From positions 310,001 to 374,000 of the forward strand of contig NZ_JAJEWL010000003.1 of assembly GCF_020687695.1 (NCBI RefSeq): a stretch of 64,000 nucleotides of DNA, given 5' to 3'. The notes beneath the pieces are model-generated. The model was not told where the DNA came from. It saw only the letters and a program-made list of their open reading frames with translations, and made no database searches. This DNA comes from Pusillimonas sp. MFBS29 (lineage in GTDB: Bacteria; Pseudomonadota; Gammaproteobacteria; Burkholderiales; Burkholderiaceae_B). Each line of letters starts with the position of its first letter. Within the stretch, counting starts at the first letter, position 1. A program made the translations under genes and the position numbers. This document shows positions 18,855-27,216 of the stretch, one piece after another.

Positions 18855-21061
18855 GATGCCGCCTCTTGTGTCTTGCCGGTAGTGCGCCGGCGCCCCACCA
18901 ACACCATGAGACTCTCACGCACCAGCACCTTGAAGCCACGCACCGCAACCTTGGCGATATGGCGGCTGGCCCCCAGCGGCGAATCCGGCTCTCCCTCGAC
19001 CCAGAAGTCGGCCCAGATATCGGCCCGGGCGAAGGTCAGCTGTGCCAGCTCAACCTGCTGCGCCAGACTCAGGTCAAGGAAGCGCAAGCCCAGCCTGGTA
19101 TCACTGACAAATACCACCTGCACCGGAAAGAGCGCTTCGACCTGGTCACGGAAGATGGCAACCTGCAACGTGTCGCCCACCGCCAGCGGCACTGGAGCGG
19201 GCAGCGAAATGCCCAGTCCGTCCTGAGAAAAATCACTGGTGGTACACGCCATGCCATAGCCCCCTGGCAGGTGCAGGGTTGCCTGCAGTTCGGCATCGAC
19301 TCGCGGCGAAGCGCGAACCTGGCGCTGTTCACCCGCCACGGCGACGCTGGCGCTGCAGATGACGATATTGTGCATCGTCCAGACCATATTCATCAGGGCG
19401 GTGAATACCAGCCCGCTGTCATTCATATTGGTCACGACCTGCCAGGCCCCTATGCTCATTCCGATCAGGTTCAATACCAGCAAAATAATGTAAGGCCGGG
19501 ATAAGGTCCAGTCGAAAAACGATTTTTCTATCGTCCCGCCTTTTGCCGTAACGTTGAACGTCGCACTGTTGGGTGCAACCAGGGTAGCCAGGGTCGGCCG
19601 CATGATGTACCAGGCCAGTACCGACTCATACACTTCATTCCAGAAGGAATGGCGGAATTTCCCTTGCACCCGGGTGTTGGTCATGTAGGCATGAACGATG
19701 TGCGGCAATGCGTAGGCGGCAATCATCAACGCGGAAGCCTCGAACACCCGTGCACCAAAGAACAGGTAGGCCAAAGGCGCTGTCAGGAAAACCAGCCGCG
19801 GCAGTCCGTAGAAGAAATGCAGGCCTGCACTGACGTAACAAATGCGCTGGCTAAGGCTCAGCCCTTTGCCCAGCAAAGGATTGTGACTGCGAAGAATCTG
19901 GGCCATGCCCCGGGCCCAGCGTATGCGCTGGCCAATGTGCCTGGAAAGACTTTCGGTTGCCAGGCCGGCTGCCAGCGGGATGGCAAGATAGGCGGTGTTA
20001 TAACCCTTGCGGTTCATCTTCAAGGCCGTCAGGGCATCTTCCGTAACGCTTTCCACCGCTACGCCGCCCACATCCAGCAGCGGCTCACGACGCAATACCG
20101 CACACGAACCGCAGAAAAAGGTTGCGTTCCACAGGTCGTTGCCGTCCTGGGTCAGGCCATAGAACAAGCGTCCTTCATTAGGCACCTGCTGGAATACATC
20201 CAGGTTCTTTTCCAGGGGATCGGGCGAAAAGAATACGTGCGGCGTCTGCAACATGGCGAGCTTGGGATCCTTCAGGAACCAGCCCACGCTGATCTGCAGA
20301 AACGAGCGCGTAGGTACGTGATCGCAATCGAAGATGACGATATATTCCCCGTTGGTACGGGGCAGGGCGGCATTGATGTTGCCGGCCTTGGCATGCTTGT
20401 TATCGGGGCGGGTCAGATACCCCACGCCCACCGAAGCGCAGAAATCGCGAAAATCATCGCGTCGGCCGTCGTCCAGAACATACACATTGAGTTTTTCGGC
20501 TGGCCAGTCCTGGGCAAGCGCGGCAAACACCGTTTGCCTGACCACGCTCAGGGATTCGTTGTAGGTCGGGATATAGATGTCTATTGTCGGCCAGCTGGCG
20601 AGATCTTGCGGCATCATGATGGGCTGACGCTGCAAAGGCCAGGCCGACTGAAAATAGCTGGCCAGAAGTACGGTCAGGGCGTAGATTTCAGCCAGGAGCA
20701 AACCGTAGCCAAAGCCTATGTCGAGCCAGGTTTCGAATCCCAGGGTGGACGTAACGCGCCAGTACATATATCGCAATGAGGCCACGACGGATATGGTCAC
20801 CAGCACCAGTGTCACCAATCGCCCCTGAGACAGGCGGCCAAGAATGATGGCCGCACCAAAGCTCACCAGTGCAAACAGCGCCTGATAAGCAAGATCGAGC
20901 GGCGCCGTCACGACGACCACAAACAGACCCGCCGCCAGCAGCATCGTGAGTATGCGGATGATGCGGTAATTCCATAGCGGCAGGCTGACCAGCCAGCGGG
21001 CAAACTTTTCCGAGAGCCTTTCCACCCTTGCACCGCTTGCAGAACTCTGAACTTCAGACAC
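18851..21061 (-). CDS. bcsA: Cellulose synthase catalytic subunit with PilZ domain (GTG start)
   Basis: Inner-membrane GT2 enzyme that polymerises UDP-glucose into beta-1,4-glucan and extrudes it. The 736-residue product shows VLDDG, then D245-C-D247-H, T340-E-D342 (general base) and Q378-R-I-R-W382, the full processive GT2 set. Also present are FFCGS and the gating-loop motif FNVTAKGG. The C-terminal PilZ domain has R583-x3-R587 and D610-x-S-x2-G615, so c-di-GMP activation should be intact. Start is GTG with AAGGAG upstream. It follows bcsQ by 13 bp and overlaps bcsB. Confidence 0.96.
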   Translation of the reverse strand: MSEVQSSASGARVERLSEKFARWLVSLPLWNYRIIRILTMLLAAGLFVVVVTAPLDLAYQALFALVSFGAAIILGRLSQGRLVTLVLVTISVVASLRYMYWRVTSTLGFETWLDIGFGYGLLLAEIYALTVLLASYFQSAWPLQRQPIMMPQDLASWPTIDIYIPTYNESLSVVRQTVFAALAQDWPAEKLNVYVLDDGRRDDFRDFCASVGVGYLTRPDNKHAKAGNINAALPRTNGEYIVIFDCDHVPTRSFLQISVGWFLKDPKLAMLQTPHVFFSPDPLEKNLDVFQQVPNEGRLFYGLTQDGNDLWNATFFCGSCAVLRREPLLDVGGVAVESVTEDALTALKMNRKGYNTAYLAIPLAAGLATESLSRHIGQRIRWARGMAQILRSHNPLLGKGLSLSQRICYVSAGLHFFYGLPRLVFLTAPLAYLFFGARVFEASALMIAAYALPHIVHAYMTNTRVQGKFRHSFWNEVYESVLAWYIMRPTLATLVAPNSATFNVTAKGGTIEKSFFDWTLSRPYIILLVLNLIGMSIGAWQVVTNMNDSGLVFTALMNMVWTMHNIVICSASVAVAGEQRQVRASPRVDAELQATLHLPGGYGMACTTSDFSQDGLGISLPAPVPLAVGDTLQVAIFRDQVEALFPVQVVFVSDTRLGLRFLDLSLAQQVELAQLTFARADIWADFWVEGEPDSPLGASRHIAKVAVRGFKVLVRESLMVLVGRRRTTGKTQEAAS

Positions 21062-21074
21062 CGCTCACTCCTTC

Positions 21075-21830
21075 TTAAAGCCCGAGCCTGCGCAGGACCC
21101 ACTGACCACAAGCCTGCATGTCACGTGCGCCTTCGCTGTATGAGCGATACTGGAAGATGTTCTGGCCATAGGCCAGGGCCTCGCTGAGCGCCTGATCCGT
21201 ATGCACCAGGCCCACTACACGCTCATCGAACGTAGTACGCAAAACCTGCGTAATGTCTTTACCCAACTGATGCGCCTGTTCGACCTGGTTGATCAGCAAG
21301 CCGTAGTCAATGAAATCGGGCCGGCCCAGACAATAAGTCTCGATAAGCGAGCGCATCTGCGGCAAGGTGGCGTACGACCCGGCATCGGGCAGCACAACGA
21401 CTACGGCCAGCGATGCGGCCGTCAGGGCTTGCGACAAGTACACCGACGGCCCAGGAGGGGTATCGATGACCACCATGACATCATCTGCCAGCGACATGCC
21501 GTGCAGCTTTTCGCTCAGCCAGCGCTTGTTGTGCCGGAGCTCGGCCTCAAAGTCCTGTCGCTCCTGCTCGGTGCACTCGCCGTACGGAAGGAGTGCGACC
21601 CCCGCCTCGGTGGGACGAATGATGTCGCTCAAGGGAGTGCCATGGATCGTGCCGGACAGCCCGAGCCCGGTGGATTGATGCAGGGAAAAGTGATAGCGCA
21701 ATCCGTTTTGCGGATCGAGGTCTACGGCAATGACAGGGTAACCCTGGGCCTGCAGGGCAGCGCTCAGGTTTGCGCTGACCGTACTTTTTCCGACCCCACC
21801 CTTGGCCGATACAACGGCAACGACTTTCAT
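21075..21830 (-). CDS. bcsQ: Cellulose biosynthesis ATPase BcsQ (ParA/MinD type)
   Basis: 251-residue P-loop ATPase. The deviant Walker A KGGVGKST lies at about residues 10-17, and the Walker B-like VMVVIDTPPGPS and AVDLDPQNGL segments follow. In E. coli BcsQ is needed for cellulose secretion and assembles with BcsR and BcsE at the cytoplasmic face of the synthase. Its ATG overlaps the stop of the upstream BcsR/BcsP-like gene by 4 bp (ATGA). Confidence 0.93.
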   Translation of the reverse strand: MKVVAVVSAKGGVGKSTVSANLSAALQAQGYPVIAVDLDPQNGLRYHFSLHQSTGLGLSGTIHGTPLSDIIRPTEAGVALLPYGECTEQERQDFEAELRHNKRWLSEKLHGMSLADDVMVVIDTPPGPSVYLSQALTAASLAVVVVLPDAGSYATLPQMRSLIETYCLGRPDFIDYGLLINQVEQAHQLGKDITQVLRTTFDERVVGLVHTDQALSEALAYGQNIFQYRSYSEGARDMQACGQWVLRRLGL

Positions 21831-22306
21831 GAGCGGCGCAGACGCTGAAACAGCGATGACATTTGTCCGGGGCGACTGTCTGATCCGGAAGACGGAGCGG
21901 GTTGCGCGACTGGCTGTTCAACCTGCGACGACTGTCCGATACGCTTGAACAATGCCTGCAGACCGCGCTCGCTGCCTGAGGGGCGGTCTGCCGGTGACGC
22001 AGGAGCCTGATCGGGCTCTGCTGCCTGTACATGACCACGGGCTGATTCGATCGCCGGATCCTGCACTCGCAAAAACTGAAAGGCGGGCAAGGATGCGCTT
22101 TTTGGCTGTTGCTCAACTTCCTGGATGGCCTGGCTGCGCACAGGCGCAGGATCAGCTTGCCGCTGGCCGATCTTGATTTCAGTCAGTATCGGCCAGCGCG
22201 CTTGCGACGCACTCTTGCGGTCGTGGTCAACAATCTCTTGGTAGCGATCAGCCTGATCGTTATTAAAAGATTTGAACAGCTTTGCTATGTCGGGTGAACT
22301 AGCCAT
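21827..22306 (-). CDS. bcsP: BcsR/BcsP-like cellulose biosynthesis protein
   Basis: 159-residue protein starting MASSPDIAKLFKSFNNDQAD, chosen because AAGGA lies upstream of that ATG. The N-terminal 45 residues end in ARWPILTEI and resemble E. coli BcsR (RWPLLAEF region). The rest is Gln/Pro/Ser-rich and probably disordered, and ends with two similar short motifs, ALFKRIGQSS and SLFQRLRRS. In E. coli, BcsR binds BcsQ and the synthase; here overlap with bcsQ suggests the same partnership. The low-complexity tail has no assigned role. Confidence 0.75.
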   Translation of the reverse strand: MASSPDIAKLFKSFNNDQADRYQEIVDHDRKSASQARWPILTEIKIGQRQADPAPVRSQAIQEVEQQPKSASLPAFQFLRVQDPAIESARGHVQAAEPDQAPASPADRPSGSERGLQALFKRIGQSSQVEQPVAQPAPSSGSDSRPGQMSSLFQRLRRS

Positions 22307-22354
22307 TACGTTTATCCTTAACACCATAAAAAACAGGGTGGAAACCTGCTTTAT

Positions 22355-22810
22355 CTATCGCCCGAGGCGATACTTAAGTCCGCCATACTCGTCTACCGGG
22401 CCCACCTGCGTAACCTGCAGCTCATTGCCGGCACCCAGCAACAGGAACCACTCCTGGTAGACCCCTTCGAGAAAACCAGCCGCCCATTTCATGGACTCGG
22501 CTCCCAGCGTGGCCTTCAGGGGTGCAAGCATGTGCTCTACCATCAGATGACCACTTTGTTCCTCAAAGGTCACCAGGCCCCATCCCAGCTTGGCCCAATG
22601 CTCATTGGCCGCCGCTTCAAGCTTGTCGAGCGAGTCACAAGCCGGCAGAGGCATGGCACGGCCGGCCCTCAGGCCGGCATTGCGCGCCAGCATGCGCATG
22701 TCCTGGGTGGAAATCTGATGCAGCAATTCGTCTGACAGCGCTTCCAGAAAAAAAGCCCATTGCTCGCAGTGCAACTGACTGCTCAAGTAATCGACAACCT
22801 TGTTCTGCAT
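22355..22810 (-). CDS. bcsD: Cellulose synthase subunit BcsD
   Basis: 151-residue protein matching BcsD in length and pattern. It has FFLEALSDELLHQIS near the start, GLRAGRAMPLP, then HWAKLGWGLVTFEEQSGHLM and GFLEGVYQEWFLLLGA. In Komagataeibacter BcsD forms a periplasmic octameric ring that aligns glucan chains into crystalline ribbons. No signal peptide is visible here. Presence of bcsD with bcsQ places the operon with the BcsD-containing (type I) class. A good AGAGGG site precedes the ATG. Confidence 0.88.
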   Translation of the reverse strand: MQNKVVDYLSSQLHCEQWAFFLEALSDELLHQISTQDMRMLARNAGLRAGRAMPLPACDSLDKLEAAANEHWAKLGWGLVTFEEQSGHLMVEHMLAPLKATLGAESMKWAAGFLEGVYQEWFLLLGAGNELQVTQVGPVDEYGGLKYRLGR

Positions 22811-22857
22811 GAAAGCCCTCTTGTTAAGCCTTTGATTATTAATGTGATGTGGTCAAT

Positions 22858-23694
22858 TTATGCAATCAGACCGTGATATTTGCGTCCTAACTCAACAGTG
22901 GCGCGGAAGAATCCTTCTTTGCTACCGCAGTCATAGCGGGTACCGGCGTATTCACAGCCGTAAACCTTGCGCTGGTGCAACAATCTTGCAATGCCATCGG
23001 TGAGCTGAATTTCACCAGCCACCCCTCGGGGCGTAGCACGCAGGCAATCAAAGATTTCGGGCTCCAGCACATACCTGCCCACCACGGCCTGTGTGCTCGG
23101 CGCATCGGCCGGCGCAGGCTTTTCAACGATGGCCTCTATTTGCATGCAGGAGCCGCCCGTCACCTTGCCGGCCACAATGCCGTAGCGCGAACTGTGCTCA
23201 CGTTCAATGTTCTGCAGGGCCAGGACACTGCCATCGTGACGATGTGCAGCCTCGACCAATTGTCGTGTCGCCGGCACATCGGAATCGATCAGGTCATCGG
23301 CCAGCAACACCGCAAAGGGCTCGTTGCCTACGATAGGAGCGGCGCACAGTACGGCATGCCCCAGACCCATGGGCACGGCCTGACGGGTATATATGCAAGT
23401 TACGGTGGAAGGAATGATGCTGTTTACGGCCTCGAGCAAAGCCTGCTTGTTCTTGGCTTGCAGCTCGGCCTCGAGCTCGGGCAAACGGTCGAAGTGATCT
23501 TCGATGGAACGCTTGTTCCGACCGGTGACAAATATTAATTCGGTAATGCCCGCGGCAACGGCCTCTTCGACCGCATATTGAACCAGCGGCTTGTCGACAA
23601 TGGGCAACATTTCTTTGGGCATGGCCTTCGTGGCCGGCAGGAAACGCGTTCCCAGGCCCGCCACGGGAAAAACGGCCTTACGTATTGGCTTCAT
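22858..23694 (-). CDS. galU: UTP-glucose-1-phosphate uridylyltransferase
   Basis: Makes UDP-glucose, the BcsA substrate, from UTP and glucose-1-phosphate. The 278-residue product begins [20 protein letters not shown] (nucleotide-binding loop), with [20 protein letters not shown] and the catalytic-region VEKP and GEIQLTDG motifs. The ATG at 23692-23694 matches the conserved N-terminus; the open frame upstream adds 56 unlike residues. No clear ribosome binding site precedes it. Only 47 bp separate it from bcsD with no terminator, so it likely heads the bcs transcript. Confidence 0.95.
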   Translation of the reverse strand: MKPIRKAVFPVAGLGTRFLPATKAMPKEMLPIVDKPLVQYAVEEAVAAGITELIFVTGRNKRSIEDHFDRLPELEAELQAKNKQALLEAVNSIIPSTVTCIYTRQAVPMGLGHAVLCAAPIVGNEPFAVLLADDLIDSDVPATRQLVEAAHRHDGSVLALQNIEREHSSRYGIVAGKVTGGSCMQIEAIVEKPAPADAPSTQAVVGRYVLEPEIFDCLRATPRGVAGEIQLTDGIARLLHQRKVYGCEYAGTRYDCGSKEGFFRATVELGRKYHGLIA

Positions 23695-24303
23695 TAAACT
23701 ATTACAGGAAAAGGGGTTCACGCTTAGGTGCGACATTGCCAGGCGTCTGCTACCCGTGCCCACCGGTATATGCACTGCCGTACCGGGCACGGTCGAACGC
23801 GCCACCGGGCGCAGTTTTATTTTTTTGAATGGCAGGAACTGGGCCTTGACGGAGAATCTCACGTAAAAGCTCGCTCATAAGTGGCAAGGCGGAGCTATGG
23901 ACTTCTGGCCCATATTCTTAAGGCATAACCTTGCATCTTGAAATGCACGGCATGGCGCCTGAGGCGCCCTACCCAAACCCCTGAGTGCAGATTTAAAAAT
24001 GCATTTTTTGGAGTTGCTGGAATTGTATCGATTAATTTCAGATAAGGCTATGAATTACCGTACTTTTACATAATATTTTCGCCGTCAAAATGACAGGAAG
24101 TGTTAATTTTTCCGCAAGAATCACGAACAGCCAGTATTGACAGGCATTTCGTCTGTAAATGGCAAAATTCAAACATTTGTCATAAGCGCACAAAATGTTG
24201 CTGTCGTGCAACTTCTTTTTGTTGTCGGGTGCGTGCTATAACAGAGCAGCCCCTGCAAACAGATGACTGCCGGCCCATTTCCCACCCCTGACGAGACTTT
24301 TCC
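23695..24303. promoter_or_regulatory. 609-bp divergent, partly AT-rich region between galU and the aldehyde dehydrogenase
   Basis: Must contain the promoters of the galU-bcs operon (minus) and of the dehydrogenase (plus). Visible elements are a perfect GGCGCCT/AGGCGCC inverted repeat (23954-23968), an AT palindrome AAAAATGCATTTTT (23995-24008) and a TATAAC -10-like box (24237-24242) about 60 bp before the dehydrogenase ATG with no good -35. AT-rich sequence from about 23990 to 24230 contrasts with the flanks. I could not assign a clear galU promoter. Confidence 0.5.
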
Positions 24304-25731
24304 ATGTACGAAACACTGGCACTTTATATAGACGGCGAATTCATAGATGGTGGAGGTCGCAAAACCGACCAGATCACCAACCCCGCCACGCTGGAAGAAC
24401 TGGGCCAGCTGCCACATGCCACCACGGCCGACCTTGACCGTGCCCTGGCCGCGGCCGCCCGCGCGTTTGAGTCATGGCGGCACAGCTCACCCATGCAGCG
24501 CTCCGAAATCCTGCGCAAGGTCGGACAGCTTTCTCGTGAACGCGCCCAGGAAATCGGCCGCAACATGACACTGGATCAAGGCAAGCCTCTGGCTGAGTCG
24601 GTAGGCGAAATCATGTCGTGCGCCGACCACGCCGACTGGCATGCCGAAGAATGCCGGCGCATCTATGGCCGCGTGATTTTGCCGCGCTCACCCGAAGTCA
24701 GGCAAATGGTGCTGCGCGAGCCCATAGGCGTGTGCGCCGCGTTCACGCCCTGGAACTTTCCCTATAACCAGGCCATACGCAAGATCTGTGCTGCCATTGG
24801 TGCCGGCTGCACCATCATCCTGAAGGGGCCCGAAGACGCGCCCAGCGCGGTGATGGCGATTGCCCGCATGTTCCACGACGCCGGCCTGCCTCCTGGCGTA
24901 CTCAACATCGTCTGGGGTGTACCCGCCGAGGTCTCTGACTACCTCATTCGTTCACCCATCGTGCGCAAGGTATCGTTCACCGGTTCGGTACCGGTGGGGA
25001 AGCAGCTGGCATCGCTTGCAGGCGCCCACATGAAACGCGTCACCATGGAATTGGGCGGCCATTCTCCCGTGCTGGTTTTCGACGATGCCGACATCGACCG
25101 CGCCGCCAAGCAACTGGCCCGCTTCAAGGTGCGCAACGCCGGCCAGGTCTGCGTCTCGCCCACCCGCTTTTATATTCACGACAAGGTCTACGACCAGTTC
25201 CTCGAGGGCTTCGTCAATACCCTCAAAACCGTAAAGGTGGGCGATGGCCTTGATCCCGACACGCAAATGGGCCCGCTTGCTCACGCGCGTCGTGTCCCGA
25301 CCATGCAGAAGTTCGTCGACAATGCCCTGCAGCGCGGCGGCAAAGTGGTGCTGGGAGGAGAAGCCCTCGACCGCAAGGGCCATTTCTTCTCGCCAACCGT
25401 GGTTACCGACTTACCCGAAGACGCCATGCTGATGACCGAAGAACCCTTTGGTCCCATCGCCCCCCTGGTACGCTTTTCCGACACTGACGACGTCATCAAG
25501 CGAGCCAACTCGTTACCCTTCGGCCTGTCGTCCTATGTTTTCACCAATTCGCTGCAAACGGCCACCAAGGTGTCCAACGGCATCGAATCGGGTATGGTCA
25601 ATATCAACCACTTTGGCAGCGCCCTGCCGGAAACCCCCTTCGGCGGCGTCAAAGACAGCGGCATAGGCAGCGAAGGCGGTACAGAAACCTTTGACGGCTA
25701 TCTGGTAACCAAATTCGTGACTCACGTATAG
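24304..25731 (+). CDS. NAD(P)-dependent aldehyde dehydrogenase (succinate-semialdehyde type)
   Basis: 475-residue ALDH-superfamily enzyme. Catalytic residues are Cys283 (NAGQVCVSPTR), Glu249 (MELGGHSP) and Asn151 (TPWNFP). LKGPEDAP replaces the more usual LKPSE segment. Overall it resembles succinate-semialdehyde/alpha-ketoglutaric-semialdehyde dehydrogenases, but the substrate cannot be fixed by eye. It precedes a FadL-type porin and an acyl-CoA ligase on the same strand, so a fatty-aldehyde or semialdehyde step is possible. The ribosome binding site is weak. Confidence 0.9.
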   Translation: MYETLALYIDGEFIDGGGRKTDQITNPATLEELGQLPHATTADLDRALAAAARAFESWRHSSPMQRSEILRKVGQLSRERAQEIGRNMTLDQGKPLAESVGEIMSCADHADWHAEECRRIYGRVILPRSPEVRQMVLREPIGVCAAFTPWNFPYNQAIRKICAAIGAGCTIILKGPEDAPSAVMAIARMFHDAGLPPGVLNIVWGVPAEVSDYLIRSPIVRKVSFTGSVPVGKQLASLAGAHMKRVTMELGGHSPVLVFDDADIDRAAKQLARFKVRNAGQVCVSPTRFYIHDKVYDQFLEGFVNTLKTVKVGDGLDPDTQMGPLAHARRVPTMQKFVDNALQRGGKVVLGGEALDRKGHFFSPTVVTDLPEDAMLMTEEPFGPIAPLVRFSDTDDVIKRANSLPFGLSSYVFTNSLQTATKVSNGIESGMVNINHFGSALPETPFGGVKDSGIGSEGGTETFDGYLVTKFVTHV

Positions 25732-25793
25732 TCCATATGCAATGATCCACACCAGGCACAAAACTTGCTGGCGCGTCCTGCAGGAGGTGCCTA

Positions 25794-27110
25794 ATGAAAA
25801 CAACATGTTCTTTGCGTCTGGTTCCAATCATTACCCTTGGCCTGGGCATGGGTGGAGCCCAGGCAGCGGGCTTTCAGCTGCTTGAACAAAATGCCAGCGG
25901 TATCGGCAATTCTTACGCAGGTTCAGCCGCCATTGCCGAGAACGCCAGTACCATTTACTTCAATCCGGCAGGGATGACGCGGCTGCCGGGCGTGAACGTC
26001 TCGGGCGGCCTGATCGGCATCAAGCCATCTTTCAGGTTTGATGATGACGGCAGCACAGGACCGGGCGGCCTTCCTCTGGGATCGAACAACGGCGGCGATG
26101 CCGGCTCGTTGGGGCTGGTGCCCAACGCCTACGTGTCATGGGAGCTCAATCCGAACTGGTTCGTCGGGTTGGGCGTAGGGGCGCCCTTCGGGCTGATGAC
26201 GGAGTACGACGAGGGCTGGGTCGGGCGCTATCACTCCAAGAAGTTCAAGATCAAAAGTATTAATCTGAACCCCTCGATCGCGTACAAGGTGAACGAGCAA
26301 TTGTCTGTTGGTGCCGGGATCAACTGGATGCGACTCGACGCCAACTACAGGCGCAACAGCCCGGCTGCCGGCCTGATCACCCGATTGCCCGGCGGCATGT
26401 CCCATCCGCTTGCGCCTACGCTGCTGGGTGCACCCGACATGGAGGCGCAAGTAAAGATGAACGGCGATGCCTGGGGCTGGAATCTGGGCTTGATCTATCA
26501 ACTCACTCCCGCCACCCGCATAGGCCTGTCGTATCGATCCAGCATGAAGATCAATGCCAGCGGCGATACCAATATCGATAACACGACACCCGTCCCGATT
26601 CCTGTCCATTTCGATGCAAACGCCACGGTCGAGTTGCCCGACACTGCAATTTTCAGCGTCGTCCACGACCTGAACAGCAAATGGCAACTGTTGGCCGATA
26701 TTTCATGGACTGGCTGGAGCAGCATCCAGTCATTGAAGATAGACAACGGCAACCCGGTATTCGACGACGAACTGGACCTGCGCTTTCGTGATACCTGGCG
26801 TGTTGCGCTGGGAGCGAACTACCGGCTGAATCGTCAATGGACCCTGAAAGGCGGGGTTGCATGGGATCAGTCACCAGTCGATAGCAGCAAATACCGGCCC
26901 ACATCTTTGCCCGACAACGATCGCTATTGGGTATCGATAGGCACACAGTACAACTTCAATGACCGCACCACCATCGACATCGGTTACGCCCACCTGTTCA
27001 TCAGGAACACATCCATCGCCAACGATACCGATGCAAGCAAGGGAACCGTGCGCGGCGACTATTCATCCAATGCCAATATACTTGGCTTGCAGGTGTCACA
27101 TCGTTTTTGA
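25794..27110 (+). CDS. FadL/OmpP1/TodX-family outer-membrane transporter
   Basis: 438-residue outer-membrane beta-barrel of the family that takes up long-chain fatty acids or hydrophobic aromatics. A signal peptide (PIITLGLGMGGAQAAG) is followed by the N-terminal plug sequence FQLLEQNASGIGNSYAGSAA and IYFNPAGMTRLPG, both typical. The C-terminus ends in phenylalanine (LQVSHRF), a barrel-insertion signal. A strong AGGAGG site precedes the ATG. Its partner downstream is an acyl-CoA ligase, supporting a fatty-acid role. Confidence 0.92.
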   Translation: MKTTCSLRLVPIITLGLGMGGAQAAGFQLLEQNASGIGNSYAGSAAIAENASTIYFNPAGMTRLPGVNVSGGLIGIKPSFRFDDDGSTGPGGLPLGSNNGGDAGSLGLVPNAYVSWELNPNWFVGLGVGAPFGLMTEYDEGWVGRYHSKKFKIKSINLNPSIAYKVNEQLSVGAGINWMRLDANYRRNSPAAGLITRLPGGMSHPLAPTLLGAPDMEAQVKMNGDAWGWNLGLIYQLTPATRIGLSYRSSMKINASGDTNIDNTTPVPIPVHFDANATVELPDTAIFSVVHDLNSKWQLLADISWTGWSSIQSLKIDNGNPVFDDELDLRFRDTWRVALGANYRLNRQWTLKGGVAWDQSPVDSSKYRPTSLPDNDRYWVSIGTQYNFNDRTTIDIGYAHLFIRNTSIANDTDASKGTVRGDYSSNANILGLQVSHRF

Positions 27111-27166
27111 CGCCTGCACCCGACACCAGTTTTCGTCCTTGAAAGCATAACGGGTGCTACCATAAG

Positions 27167-27184
27167 GCTGAGTATCATCTCAGC
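27167..27184. promoter_or_regulatory. Inverted repeat upstream of the acyl-CoA ligase gene
   Basis: GCTGAG and CTCAGC flank a TATCAT core, 33 bp before the ligase ATG. The spacing suits an operator for a dimeric regulator, or a small RNA hairpin before the ribosome binding site. It does not match the E. coli FadR site I know. Confidence 0.4.
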
Positions 27185-27216
27185 TAGCGTAACGGTGTTA
27201 TTGAAGGGCGCACACT

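Noticed and set aside
8968-23694. Bcs operon as a recently acquired mobile island
   Set aside because: No integrase, transposase, tRNA edge or flanking direct repeats were seen, and codon use looks like that of the neighbouring genes.
23750-23878. Small minus-strand frame of 42 codons upstream of galU, beginning [12 protein letters not shown]
   Set aside because: No ribosome binding site and no known family. It could be a leader peptide but cannot be supported from sequence alone.
23995-24008. AAAAATGCATTTTT as a defined operator
   Set aside because: Simple A/T-run palindromes are common in AT-rich spacers, and no regulator motif is matched.
24137-24165. TTGACA at 24137-24142 as a -35 for the aldehyde dehydrogenase
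   Set aside because: No acceptable -10 lies 16-18 bp downstream.
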